A stretch of 35,245 bases of DNA, taken from NCBI GenBank assembly GCA_001513145.1, contig LFSP01000034.1:4799-40043 (forward strand). The letters are read 5' to 3'. Position numbers and translations under genes: made by a program. The notes beneath the pieces were generated by a model. That model had not been told where the DNA came from. It saw nothing but the letters and a program-made list of their open reading frames with translations, and did no database searches. Numbering within the stretch: the stretch's first letter is position 1; each line of letters begins with the position of its first letter. The DNA is from Clostridia bacterium DTU025. GTDB lineage: Bacteria; Bacillota; DTU025. This document shows, piece by piece, positions 9,423 through 16,749 of the stretch.

Positions 9423-9428
9423 TGTCAA
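9423..9428 (-). promoter_or_regulatory. Possible -35 element of the liv operon
   Basis: TTGACA reads on the minus strand at 9428-9423, about 85 bp before the livK start. No good TATAAT lies 16-18 bp further on, so this is only a weak candidate. Confidence 0.2.
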
Positions 9429-9471
9429 AGCTTTTTCCTTCAGCTGGAGAATCCCGAAAATTGTGATACTG

Positions 9472-9493
9472 GTATGGATATCAGTATCCATAC
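9472..9493. promoter_or_regulatory. Operator-like palindrome in the liv/GH73 divergent region
   Basis: A perfect 9-bp inverted repeat, GTATGGATA and TATCCATAC, flanks a 4-bp spacer. It overlaps a wider GATACT (9465-9470) and AGTATC (9483-9488) pair. The region lies between the divergent livK and GH73 genes and touches the plus-strand promoter candidate at 9496. A dimeric repressor or activator site is the simplest reading. Confidence 0.5.
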
Positions 9494-9495
9494 AC

Positions 9496-9524
9496 TTGAG
9501 AACACTTGAGAAAGATTTCACAAT
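9496..9524 (+). promoter_or_regulatory. Candidate sigma-70 promoter within a tandem 10-bp repeat
   Basis: TTGAGA (9496-9501), 17 bp, then CACAAT (9519-9524) forms a plausible promoter for the GH73 gene. The -35 lies in a tandem direct repeat: ACACTTGAGA occurs at 9492-9501 and 9502-9511. The repeat could instead be a regulator-binding site for the divergent liv operon. Confidence 0.4.
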
Positions 9525-9620
9525 ACGGGCCAATCAGAACGGTGGCAGCACGTACCCGGAACTCATATGGTTATCTAACAGGGATATCGAAGGCGGGCGC
9601 CGGATCGATGTAGGGGGATT

Positions 9621-9704
9621 CAGGTACGATCCAGGTACGATCCAGGTGATCCCGGCGCAACCCGGGGGTGATCCGGGGGCCAATCCCGAGAGCGATCCGG
9701 GGGC
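9621..9704 (+). repeat. Short tandem and near-tandem repeats before the GH73 gene
   Basis: CAGGTACGATC occurs twice head to tail (9621-9631 and 9632-9642), with a partial third copy at 9643. GATCCGGGGGC then occurs at 9670-9680 and 9694-9704. All units contain GATCC. The segment lies in the leader of the GH73 gene. A long frame runs through it but has no ribosome-binding site. Confidence 0.5.
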
Positions 9705-9739
9705 GATACCATCAGAGACGCAAGGAGGCTGAGTGTGCG

Positions 9740-10315
9740 ATGGAGCCGAGAGATTTCGTGAGGCTACTCAAACCCCATGCAGACATGGTTCACCAGCGGA
9801 CAGGTATCCCGGTGGAGGTCATGCTGGCCCAGGCGGCGTTGGAGACCGGTTGGCTGACAAGGACCGTGAAAGACAGGGTCACCGGCAGGGACAGCCTTAA
9901 CCTGTTCAACATAAAGGGAGAGGGGCCTGCCGGCTCGGTGACGGCTTCTGTGGTGGAGTACGTGAAGGGCAGGAAGGTGTGGCAGGACGCGCGCTTCAGG
10001 GCCTACAACTCCTACGAGGAATCTTTCGAGGATTACGCCAGCCTGATAGCGGAGGCGCCCAGGTACGCACCGGCGATGGCGGTGCGCGACAACCCGGTGG
10101 CCTTCGCGTGGCAGCTGCAAAGCAGCGGCTACGCCACCGATCCCAACTACGCGAAGAAGTTGGTGGCGGTGATGCAGCAGAACATCAGGCCGTATCTGGA
10201 GGCGGAGGACGAAGAGGACAAAGAAGAAGAGGAAGAAGAGGAAGAAGAGGAACAGGCGGAAAACGCGGCGCCGCCTGAGGAGCCGAGGTCTACCGGGCAG
10301 GAACCTGCTGTTTAG
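9740..10315 (+). CDS. GH73 (FlgJ-like) endo-beta-N-acetylglucosaminidase with poly-Glu tail
   Basis: This 191-residue peptidoglycan hydrolase domain starts at ATG 9740 with AAGGAGG 11 bases upstream; a longer frame to 9668 starts in repeats. The domain fills residues ~5-155. It has AQAALETGW (catalytic Glu of the Glucosaminidase family), SLNLFNIKG, EYVKGRKVWQDARFRAYNSYEESFEDYASLI and a final RY. It resembles the C-terminal half of FlgJ without the rod-binding N-terminal half. There is no signal peptide. The C-terminus has a run of ten Glu and then a Pro-rich end. Cell-wall remodelling is the family role; how it would leave the cell is unclear. Confidence 0.85.
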   Translation: MEPRDFVRLLKPHADMVHQRTGIPVEVMLAQAALETGWLTRTVKDRVTGRDSLNLFNIKGEGPAGSVTASVVEYVKGRKVWQDARFRAYNSYEESFEDYASLIAEAPRYAPAMAVRDNPVAFAWQLQSSGYATDPNYAKKLVAVMQQNIRPYLEAEDEEDKEEEEEEEEEEQAENAAPPEEPRSTGQEPAV

Positions 10316-10363
10316 GGGCCTGCGGGATGGCTGGCGGGTTCGGGCGGCTACCGACTGCTCTGA

Positions 10364-10765
10364 CTATGAATGCCGCTTTGGAGGCAGTCGCAGCGCAGAT
10401 GCCGCGGCCTTCATGACGGTTTGGATGTCGAAGGGCTTGTATATGATGCACTCGTATGTGCCTTGTGCCGGAGCGAGGTCGCGTTCGTGCCAGGCGCCAG
10501 TGACGACGATCACGGGCACCATTGGCACGCCTTGAGCAGCACACCGGCGTCTCAACGACTCTATGAGGCCTTTGCCGTCCATCAAAGGCATGCTCAGGTC
10601 GGTCATCAAGAGATCTGGCAGCGGGTTGCGAGCCATGTACTCTAGGGCCTCAATGCCGTTTCGAGCGGTCACAGTCGAGCATCCGATGGCAGCCAACACT
10701 TCTGACAGTATATATAATGTGTCGGGGTCGTCGTCCACAACGAGTACAGTAGGCATTTCCCTCAA
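10364..10765 (-). CDS. Stand-alone response-regulator receiver (CheY-like)
   Basis: This is a 133-residue single receiver domain with no output domain. The acidic pocket is D11-D12-D13, the phosphoacceptor is D56 in LLMTDLSMP, the switch Thr is T89 in VVTGA and the conserved Lys is K110 in YKPF, so phosphotransfer chemistry looks intact. The TTG at 10765 has GGAG 5 bases upstream; an ATG three codons later (10756) is the alternative. It is convergent with the GH73 gene and divergent from the aldo/keto reductase operon. No histidine kinase is nearby, so its partner is unknown. Confidence 0.88.
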   Translation of the reverse strand: MREMPTVLVVDDDPDTLYILSEVLAAIGCSTVTARNGIEALEYMARNPLPDLLMTDLSMPLMDGKGLIESLRRRCAAQGVPMVPVIVVTGAWHERDLAPAQGTYECIIYKPFDIQTVMKAAASALRLPPKRHS

Positions 10766-11030
10766 GCCAGCTCCACGCGATTTTTCTGTCTGTAAACATT
10801 ATTGACATTGTGTTCAACTGGGGGACAGGACATATCCAAAGATTATCGATGAAACCTCGCGTCACCTCCTGTGAATTACCGAGAACTAGCGATGTACTTC
10901 GATGCCGGGCGCTGGTGAGCGAGGAAGAGCGTCCGGGAGCGCGCGGGGGCGCCACGGAACCCAGGGTTGGATCGCAGTTGAGGCCGTCGGTGGACCAGCA
11001 CTCGCAGACGAAGGTACAACAGAAGCAGAA
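10766..11030. other. Divergent non-coding gap
   Basis: This stretch separates the receiver gene from the aldo/keto reductase operon. A 74-codon frame at 10810-11034 starts at GTG without a ribosome-binding site, has no recognisable sequence and ends inside the downstream promoter, so it is not accepted. A TTGAAC-17-TACAGA pair on the minus strand near 10790-10820 is a weak promoter candidate for the receiver gene. Confidence 0.35.
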
Positions 11031-11059
11031 TTGAAGGTTATGGGCCACTCAGATAGAAT
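11031..11059 (+). promoter_or_regulatory. Sigma-70 promoter of the aldo/keto reductase operon
   Basis: TTGAAG (11031-11036), a 17-bp spacer, then TAGAAT (11054-11059), followed by TAAGGAGG at 11070-11077 and the ATG at 11085. The -10 matches five of six consensus bases and the spacing is ideal, giving a short leader of about 20 bases. Confidence 0.6.
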
Positions 11060-11084
11060 TCCCTTAGCGTAAGGAGGCGACGCG

Positions 11085-12269
11085 ATGCGCTACAGGGACT
11101 TCGGCAGCACCGGTGCCAAGCACTCCGTTCTCGGTTTCGGGGCCATGCGCCTTCCCCATGAGAAGGGCGACTCATCACGCATCAGGGAGGATCAGGCCAT
11201 CGAGATGATCCGTCGCGCTGTCGACGGAGGAGTCACGTACGTAGACACCGCTTATGGCTATCACGGCGGGAACAGCGAGGCGCTGGTGGCGAAGGCGCTA
11301 CGGGACGGCCTCCGAAGCAAGGTGGCTGTGGCGGACAAGCTCCCGGTGTGGCTGGCGCACGAGCCCTCCGACTTCGAGAAGCTCCTGTCAACGCAGCTTG
11401 AGAGGCTCAACGACGAGCGCATTGACGTCTACCTTCTGCATTCCCTCAACCGCGATTCCTGGCGCCGCGTCAGGGACATGGGGGTTCTGGATTTCCTGGT
11501 GAAGGAGCGGGAGAGGGGGCGCATCGGATTTCTGGGGTTTTCGTTTCACGACAGCTACGAGGTGTTTGTGCAGATCGTTGACGCGTTCGAATGGGACATG
11601 TGCCAGATCATGCTCAACTACGTGGACGTGGAGTACCAGGCCGGTTTAGCCGGCCTGCAGTATGCCGCGGCGAAGGGTATGGCTGTTGTGGTGATGGAGC
11701 CCCTGCGCGGGGGAAAGCTAGCGGCGGGCCTGCCGCCCGAGGTTTCCCATGCGTTCTCCCAGGTGCATCCTGAGTGGACGCCGGCGGAGTGGGGGCTCAA
11801 GGCCGTGTTGGATTGGCCCGAGGTCTCAGTGGTGCTCAGCGGCATGAGCGACATGGATCAGGTGGAGGAAAACCTTCGGATCGCCTCGGAGTCTTTTCCG
11901 GGCAGCCTCGGCCCTGCAGAGCGGGAGGCTCTCCAGCGGGCGCGGCAGGTCTTCATGGACAGGGTGCGGATACTCTGCACCCAGTGTGGGTACTGCCATC
12001 CGTGCCCTGAAGGTGTGGCCATCCCGCAGGTGTTCGGGGTGTACAACAAGGCGTACATGTTCGACGACAGATCCGGTCTGGTCAGGGAGTACCGAGACCT
12101 CGTTCAGTCTCAGAAGGACGCGTCCCATTGTGCGCGATGCGGCAGGTGCGAGTCAGTGTGCCCGCAGGGGTTGGAGGTAATCAGTCTCCTGGAGAAAGTG
12201 TACGCTGAGGTAGTTGAGCTGATGGATAAAGCAGACGCCGGCGCCCGCGCCGCCCACAAGTCAGTCTGA
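11085..12269 (+). CDS. Aldo/keto reductase with C-terminal 4Fe-4S domain
   Basis: This 394-residue protein has a TIM-barrel aldo/keto reductase (residues ~1-290) joined to a ferredoxin-like tail. The catalytic tetrad is visible as D54 and Y58 in DTAYGY, K85 in ADKLPVW and H119 in YLLHS. Two cysteine clusters follow: C298, C301, C304, C307 (CxxCxxCxxCP) and C349, C352, C355, C359 (CxxCxxCxxxCP), expected to hold iron-sulfur clusters. Such Fe-S aldo/keto reductases are common in anaerobes; the substrate is not predictable. TAAGGAGG precedes the ATG. It leads a four-gene operon with DegV, the MobB-like protein and the kinase. Confidence 0.9.
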   Translation: MRYRDFGSTGAKHSVLGFGAMRLPHEKGDSSRIREDQAIEMIRRAVDGGVTYVDTAYGYHGGNSEALVAKALRDGLRSKVAVADKLPVWLAHEPSDFEKLLSTQLERLNDERIDVYLLHSLNRDSWRRVRDMGVLDFLVKERERGRIGFLGFSFHDSYEVFVQIVDAFEWDMCQIMLNYVDVEYQAGLAGLQYAAAKGMAVVVMEPLRGGKLAAGLPPEVSHAFSQVHPEWTPAEWGLKAVLDWPEVSVVLSGMSDMDQVEENLRIASESFPGSLGPAEREALQRARQVFMDRVRILCTQCGYCHPCPEGVAIPQVFGVYNKAYMFDDRSGLVREYRDLVQSQKDASHCARCGRCESVCPQGLEVISLLEKVYAEVVELMDKADAGARAAHKSV

Positions 12270-12286
12270 AGGTAGGGAGATGCAGC

Positions 12287-13138
12287 TTGAAAATAGCCAT
12301 AGTGACGGACAGCGTCGCCGATGTGCCGGAGTCACTCCGGAAGGAGCTGGGAATCACCGTGGTCCCGCTTTCGATCATCTTCGGCGACGAAACCTTCATT
12401 GACGGCGTGGACCTTGACATCTACTCGTTCTACACGAAACTCAAAGCATCGAAGGTGATGCCCTCAACGTCGCAGCCGTCGCCGGCCGATTTCATGAAGG
12501 TCTACACCGGGCTGCTGGATGAAAACGACTACGTGTTCTCGATACACGCGTCGAGCGCGCTGAGCGGCACCTACCAGAGCGCAGTTCTGGCCAAGGAGAC
12601 TCTGGCCGCCGACAACGTCGAGGTAATCGACTCGCGGCAGGCGACCATGTGCGAGGGTTTCGTTGCCGTCGAGGCGGCGCGGGCGGCAGCGCGGGGCGCA
12701 GGTACCGATGCGGTGCGTCGCCGGATAGAGCAGACGATGGCCTCGGTGAGGCTGCTCTTTGTAGTTGATACGCTGGAGTACCTAGCGAAGAACGGCCGCA
12801 TAGGCAGGGCGGCCTCGTTGGTAGGCGCACTGCTTTCGGTAAAGCCCATCCTGAGCATCGAGGACGGGGTGGTGGCGCCTTTCGAGAAGGTCATCGGCGC
12901 CCGGAAGGCCTTCCATAGGGTGATCCAGTCGATGAAGGAGCAGGTGGGCTCAGAGAGGGTGAGCGCCGCGGTGTTGCACTGCAACGCCCCGTACAAGGCG
13001 GAGGAGTGGAAGCGGGAGGTGGAAGCCAACTTCGACTGCGCCGAGCTGATCGTGGCTGACGTCGGCGCTGTGGTAGGGGCGCATGTGGGACCCGGGGCGG
13101 CCGGCATCGTGTGGCACACCCTCCCGCAGCTGGTATGA
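12287..13138 (+). CDS. DegV family fatty-acid-binding protein
   Basis: This 283-residue protein is of normal DegV (FakB-type) length. It opens IAIVTDSVADVPESL and carries the conserved FSIHASSALSGTYQSA and the VDTLEYLAKNGRIGRAASLVG block. Family members bind a fatty acid and, as FakB, present it to the kinase FakA for phosphorylation; no FakA is seen here. It starts at TTG 12287 with a GGGAG about 9 bases upstream, 17 bp after the reductase stop, and overlaps the next gene by 4 bp. Confidence 0.92.
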   Translation: MKIAIVTDSVADVPESLRKELGITVVPLSIIFGDETFIDGVDLDIYSFYTKLKASKVMPSTSQPSPADFMKVYTGLLDENDYVFSIHASSALSGTYQSAVLAKETLAADNVEVIDSRQATMCEGFVAVEAARAAARGAGTDAVRRRIEQTMASVRLLFVVDTLEYLAKNGRIGRAASLVGALLSVKPILSIEDGVVAPFEKVIGARKAFHRVIQSMKEQVGSERVSAAVLHCNAPYKAEEWKREVEANFDCAELIVADVGAVVGAHVGPGAAGIVWHTLPQLV

Positions 13139-13845
13139 GAGTGATCGCAGTGTCGGGCTTGCACCGGTCCGGCAAGACCACCGTGGTGGAGCACGTCGTG
13201 GCCGAGCTGGTTCGGCGCGGATACGCCGTGGGCACCGTGAAGAGCATCCACAAGGAAGGCTTCTCCATCGACAGGCTGGGCTCCAATACCCACAGGCACC
13301 GAATGGCAGGCGCCAGCATGGTGACGGCGGTGTCGGACGGTGAGACCGCGGTGATGATGACGCGACGCGCCAGCTACCAGGAGATCCTGTCATGGTACGA
13401 CACCGACTGGGTTGTCATCGAGGGGGCGCGGGGCGAGCCTTACGCCAGGATCGTGTGTGCCCGCACCGTGGATGATATCGACGAGTGCTTCGACGTGCAC
13501 ACGTTTGCGGTGTGCGGGCCGGTTGCGGACGGCGCGGGCGCGGATGGTGCTGCGGGCGGCGGCATCACTCGGTGGCGAGGCGTTCCGGTGCTCGACGCTC
13601 GCGTTCATTATAGGGAGGTAGTGGACTTGGCGGAAGAGAAGGCGACATCGGTTTCGAAGCCAGCCGCTGCTGGCCAGGCCGGCTATGAGGAGCGGTACGA
13701 GACGCTCATCACCGTCGATGGCGTCGAGTTACCTCTGAATCCGTTCATCCAGGAGTTCGTGGCGCGCACGGTGAAGGCGATGGTCATGTCCCTGAAGGAC
13801 GCTCCAGACGGCGACGAGATACGCGTCGAGATCAGGAGGTTCTAG
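13135..13845 (+). CDS. MobB-like P-loop nucleotide-binding protein
   Basis: This 236-residue protein resembles molybdopterin-guanine dinucleotide biosynthesis protein B in its first ~140 residues. It has Walker A GLHRSGKT (8-15), GTVKSIHKEGFSID, a THRHRMAGA segment and WVVIEGARGEPYARIVCA. The start is the ATG overlapping the DegV stop (ATGA). The C-terminal ~80 residues contain TVDGVELPLNPFIQEFVARTVKAMV, an extension seen on some MobB-like proteins from anaerobes. MobB assists nucleotide attachment to the molybdenum cofactor, but no other cofactor gene is in this window, so the role here is provisional. Confidence 0.8.
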   Translation: MRVIAVSGLHRSGKTTVVEHVVAELVRRGYAVGTVKSIHKEGFSIDRLGSNTHRHRMAGASMVTAVSDGETAVMMTRRASYQEILSWYDTDWVVIEGARGEPYARIVCARTVDDIDECFDVHTFAVCGPVADGAGADGAAGGGITRWRGVPVLDARVHYREVVDLAEEKATSVSKPAAAGQAGYEERYETLITVDGVELPLNPFIQEFVARTVKAMVMSLKDAPDGDEIRVEIRRF

Positions 13846-13846
13846 C

Positions 13847-14659
13847 TTGAACGCGGCATTCAGCCCGGATGAATGGGCGTCGCTCCTCGGCCAGCTCAAG
13901 CCGGTTGGCGCGACGCCCGTTCCCGTTGGGCTGGCGCCAGGGCCCGTGCTGACTACGAAGAAGAGCCTGACGTTCCTGGTGGTGTCGGTGCGGGCAGGGG
14001 CAGGGGCGCAGGAGGAGTACGTGATGAAGGTGTACTCCGACGAGGGGCGGGCGGAGCGCGAGGCCCGTGTGATGCAGCGGTTGGCAGCGGCTGGGGTTAC
14101 CGTGCCCGAGATCGTGGCTGTGGGCGAGCGAGCGCTGCTGCGGCGTCATGTGGCAGGCCGGCCGCTGCGGGAGCTCGACATCGACGAGCGCTCGTGCCGG
14201 GAGCTTGCCAGCTGGCTGTACAGGTGTCATGCAGTGGGAACCGAGGAAGCAAAGGCGGCATCCACGCATGCCGCAACCTGGCTGGTGGGCGACATGAACC
14301 TCGGAAACTTCATAGTTGGCGAGGCCGATGGCAGCATCTGGGGCATCGACTTCGGCGATACCAGGCTTGGCGATCCCTATGACGACGTGGGTGAGGGAGC
14401 GATGAGGATCCTGCTGCACACCCCTGCCTTCTCCGAACACAGGTGGCGCGCGGCGGTGGCGTTCGTTGAGTGCTACGGTGGGCTCGAGAGTGGAGGCAGT
14501 GGTGGGGAGGTCGCCCGCATGCGGGTGGTTCCCCATGTTCAGAGGGCGTTTCGACAGATGGCACAGTGGAGGCGCGGCGACGAGAACATGCTTAGGGCGG
14601 CCGACGACTTTCCGGGGCTGTGGCAAGAGGTACTTCGGGATGCCGGCGTCGGAGGGTGA
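13847..14659 (+). CDS. APH/choline-kinase-fold phosphotransferase
   Basis: This 270-residue kinase-like protein starts at TTG 13847, two bases after the MobB-like stop, with AGGAGGT 6 bases upstream. Kinase-fold landmarks are K61 (YVMKVYSDE), a catalytic loop VGDMNLGNF with D149 and N154 (the usual HGD has become VGD), and the metal-binding D168 in GIDFGDT. The following segment GDPYDDVGEGAMRIL is typical of aminoglycoside and small-molecule kinases. Substrate unknown. Antibiotic resistance should not be assumed, because the genomic setting is a housekeeping-type operon. Confidence 0.75.
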   Translation: MNAAFSPDEWASLLGQLKPVGATPVPVGLAPGPVLTTKKSLTFLVVSVRAGAGAQEEYVMKVYSDEGRAEREARVMQRLAAAGVTVPEIVAVGERALLRRHVAGRPLRELDIDERSCRELASWLYRCHAVGTEEAKAASTHAATWLVGDMNLGNFIVGEADGSIWGIDFGDTRLGDPYDDVGEGAMRILLHTPAFSEHRWRAAVAFVECYGGLESGGSGGEVARMRVVPHVQRAFRQMAQWRRGDENMLRAADDFPGLWQEVLRDAGVGG

Positions 14660-14745
14660 CGGTGATGCGGTGATACCGTGCCACTGTGATGCGGGTCCCC
14701 ACGTTTTCACTGGTCCGGGCTGGGGAGGCCGGGTGCGGGCAGGGC

Positions 14746-14857
14746 GCGGAGGCGCTTGCGGAAGGCATCATGTCGATTTCGTTACGAAACACCCCCGCGT
14801 TACTTACAAGAACACACCTTGGACCGTATACTTCGTTGCATAATCAACATAATGCCC
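14746..14857. repeat. Palindromic interspersed repeat, copy 1
   Basis: Inverted ends enclose a 94-bp unit. GGCATCATGTCGATTTCG followed by TTACGAA (14764-14788) mirrors TTCGTTGCATAATCAACATA followed by ATGCCC (14832-14857). Outside the left end, GCGGAGGCGC (14746-14755) is part of the match to copy 3, which lies in the opposite orientation at the window's right end. There is no coding capacity. Confidence 0.65.
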
Positions 14858-14982
14858 TTGGAGGCCGGGAGGTGGCCCGACGCGAACCGAATGGTGCGGT
14901 TTGGAAGAGCCTCTTGCCAGGACATTTGCTGAAGGTAGAAAGACTGTCCCCCTTCTGCCCCTCCACCGTTCCGCCTCCCAAC

Positions 14983-15060
14983 GGCCTTTATCCCGATTTC
15001 GTTACGAAAGACCGGGGGCAACCCCCGGTATCGCTACGAAAGGGTGCCCGATTGTAACGT
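14983..15060. repeat. Palindromic interspersed repeat, divergent copy 4
   Basis: The left end GGCCTTTATCCCGATTTCG with following TTACGAAAG (14983-15010) matches the family core CGATTTCGTTACGAAA. The right part holds CTACGAAAGG and GATTGTAACG in partly inverted form. Inside is a perfect 8-bp hairpin, ACCGGGGG and CCCCCGGT (15011-15029). It is less complete than copies 1-3. Confidence 0.5.
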
Positions 15061-15226
15061 GCTCACCCTTTCGGGCGAGCCCTCCCGCACTAACCCCTGC
15101 CCGCACCCCCCTCCACCATCCTGCCCACGCGAACCCAACATCCGCCTTTGCCTCCGGCTCCGCCTGCACCTTCACCTCCATCTCCATCCCGTGCCGGGGC
15201 CTTCCGTTGCCTCCCTCTCGAAACGC
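15061..15226. other. Pyrimidine-rich non-coding stretch
   Basis: This is C/T-rich on the plus strand, at the 3' side of the nuclease gene. A small imperfect hairpin GCTCaCCC/GGGcGAGC lies at 15060-15079. No gene is supported. Confidence 0.35.
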
Positions 15227-16012
15227 CTACCTCGCCGCCACCATCTTCGCGTAACCATCTGCCAACGCGTCCAGCTCCCTGGCCAGCGGCGACGCCGACG
15301 CAGGCAACGTGGCATACCTGCTCTTGGGTAGCTCGACATGTTGCGGTAGGAACTGACATCCGGCCTGGCAGAGCTCCAGGGCCGTGACTTCCACCAGCTC
15401 GAAGCCATGGCGCTTGCACGCTAGCAGTTTCTGGGCGTCGCGCTCCACCTGCTCCTGATACGCTTTGAGCCGTTCCCTGTGCGTGACTTCGTCGCAACGG
15501 CCTCCGCCCGGCACCGCTGGTGGGTGGTGCGACGCCCCCTGGTATTCAAAGACCACCTTCACTTCCGGGTACATTCGATCGCACTCCATCTTCATGCCCG
15601 TGACAACGTTCCTCAACCACCGTGGCCGGCAGTTGTCGTAGTACTCCGCGGTAGCCACGTGCAAGTCGAGCTTGGCGCGCATCAACCACTCGCCCTGGAA
15701 TGGAGCCACATCGAACGCCAGCCGTATCTCCTTGACCATGTGCTTTTCGACTACCTCCGGAAAGGCCGCCGCCACCTTGCGTGGCCTCGTCCTCACATCG
15801 CTGTCGTACACAAGCCACCCGCAGTCCACGAGCTCCCTGACGCCTGCGGCCGCAACGGCAACAGACGTAGCGGTCATCGCGGCTATCTCCCGGATGGTTC
15901 TGGGTCGGAGATCCCTCATGGCCACCCGCACACGTACAGCTCTGCTGGATATCGAACCATCGGCCACCAGCCACTGGCTGAGCGCGTTGTCCATGATGAG
16001 CCGAATCGACAC
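15227..16012 (-). CDS. Winged-helix / PD-(D/E)xK-like nuclease domain protein
   Basis: This 261-residue protein starts at GTG 16012 with AAGGAG 9 bases upstream; an in-frame TTG at 16042 is less well placed. Residues ~35-72 look like a winged helix-turn-helix (RTIREIAAMTATSVAVAAAGVRELVDCGWLVYD in outline). Residues ~148-212 resemble a restriction-endonuclease-like core: KVVFEYQGASHH with E156 and Q158, then ERDAQKLLACKRHGFELVEVT with D192 and K195. That order matches a PD-(D/E)xK-type nuclease, although the fold call is by eye. There are no modification or mobile-element genes beside it. It is flanked on its 3' side by the palindromic repeats and is divergent from a truncated exonuclease gene. 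Confidence 0.6.
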   Translation of the reverse strand: MSIRLIMDNALSQWLVADGSISSRAVRVRVAMRDLRPRTIREIAAMTATSVAVAAAGVRELVDCGWLVYDSDVRTRPRKVAAAFPEVVEKHMVKEIRLAFDVAPFQGEWLMRAKLDLHVATAEYYDNCRPRWLRNVVTGMKMECDRMYPEVKVVFEYQGASHHPPAVPGGGRCDEVTHRERLKAYQEQVERDAQKLLACKRHGFELVEVTALELCQAGCQFLPQHVELPKSRYATLPASASPLARELDALADGYAKMVAAR

Positions 16013-16097
16013 GCTCGTTCTCTCCTTTTCTTGTTTGTCCAACCACCAGCATAGCAGTTAGCCCAGCTACTGGTAATCGCCCAAACGGGCGAAGCCT

Positions 16098-16125
16098 TTG
16101 CAGTGTCACGCCTCTACAGTACACT
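16098..16125 (+). promoter_or_regulatory. Weak promoter candidate for the exonuclease fragment
   Basis: TTGCAG (16098-16103), a 16-bp spacer and TACACT (16120-16125) lie 64 bp before the start at 16189. Both boxes are imperfect. Confidence 0.25.
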
Positions 16126-16188
16126 TGCTACTGGAAGACTGAGGCCCCCGGGAATCCGACGACAACTCGGGCAATGGAGGGTGCAAGC

Positions 16189-16554
16189 ATGCCGGTAGCA
16201 TGTTTTCTCGATGTTGAGACCACGGGGCTCTCTCCTTACAGGGACGAAGTGGTCGAGCTCGCCATGATGCTTTTCAGCTACGATGCCCGCACCGGCGAGA
16301 TAGGCGAGAGCCTTGACTCGTACTCGGGCCTGCGGGAGCCGGCGGTACCGATCCATCCCGACGCCGCCAGGGTGCACGGCCTCACCATGGACGTGCTTCG
16401 CGGCCAACGCCTTGACGACGACCGCGTGAAAGGCCTGATCAAACGAAGCCTGCTACTCATCGCCCACAACGTCCCTCTTGACCGCCCCCCACACGGCAGG
16501 CCGTTCATGTACGATCTGCTCAATGCGGTCAACAGTCGACGCAGGGTGATATAA
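16189..16554 (+). CDS. Truncated DnaQ-like 3'-5' exonuclease
   Basis: This 121-residue protein starts at ATG 16189, with GGAGG 8 bases upstream. It carries the DEDD exonuclease motif I, FLDVETTGLSP, a motif II-like LLIAHNVPLD, and the conserved VHGLTMDVL between them. The usual third part with the HxAxxD motif is missing. After LIAHNVPLD the sequence turns into DRPPHGRPFMYDLLNAV and stops about 60-80 residues early. It is probably the remnant of an exonuclease gene broken by deletion or frameshift, and is unlikely to be catalytically complete. Confidence 0.6.
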   Translation: MPVACFLDVETTGLSPYRDEVVELAMMLFSYDARTGEIGESLDSYSGLREPAVPIHPDAARVHGLTMDVLRGQRLDDDRVKGLIKRSLLLIAHNVPLDRPPHGRPFMYDLLNAVNSRRRVI

Positions 16555-16749
16555 CCAGCGAAAGCATATGCCGGGAGCATAGAGATCTGGAGGCAACATG
16601 GGAGGATGCCCCATATCCCTGTAGAATCTCATCCTTTAGGGCGCAGCCCTGGTTCGTACATCCGGGGCAAATTGTCAGTCAATTAGGACGAGAGTCTCAC
16701 CGCTCCCCGACTGACTGCCTGGCAATTACTCAGGGAGGTATGCAGGGGT

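Noticed and set aside
9271-9732. 153-codon plus-strand frame over the liv promoter region
   Set aside because: It overlaps the livK start, crosses the operator-like palindrome and GATCC repeats, and has no ribosome-binding site.
10810-11034. 74-codon plus-strand frame
   Set aside because: It has a GTG start without a ribosome-binding site, random-looking sequence, and ends inside the promoter of the aldo/keto reductase operon.
13847-14659. Aminoglycoside-resistance gene
   Set aside because: The kinase fold is shared with many small-molecule kinases. The operon context and the altered VGD loop give no support for a resistance role.
14764-15060. Possible CRISPR array from repeated TTTCGTTACGAAA words
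   Set aside because: The repeats are inverted and unevenly spaced with different intervening lengths, and there are no uniform spacers or cas genes. They fit dispersed palindromic elements better.
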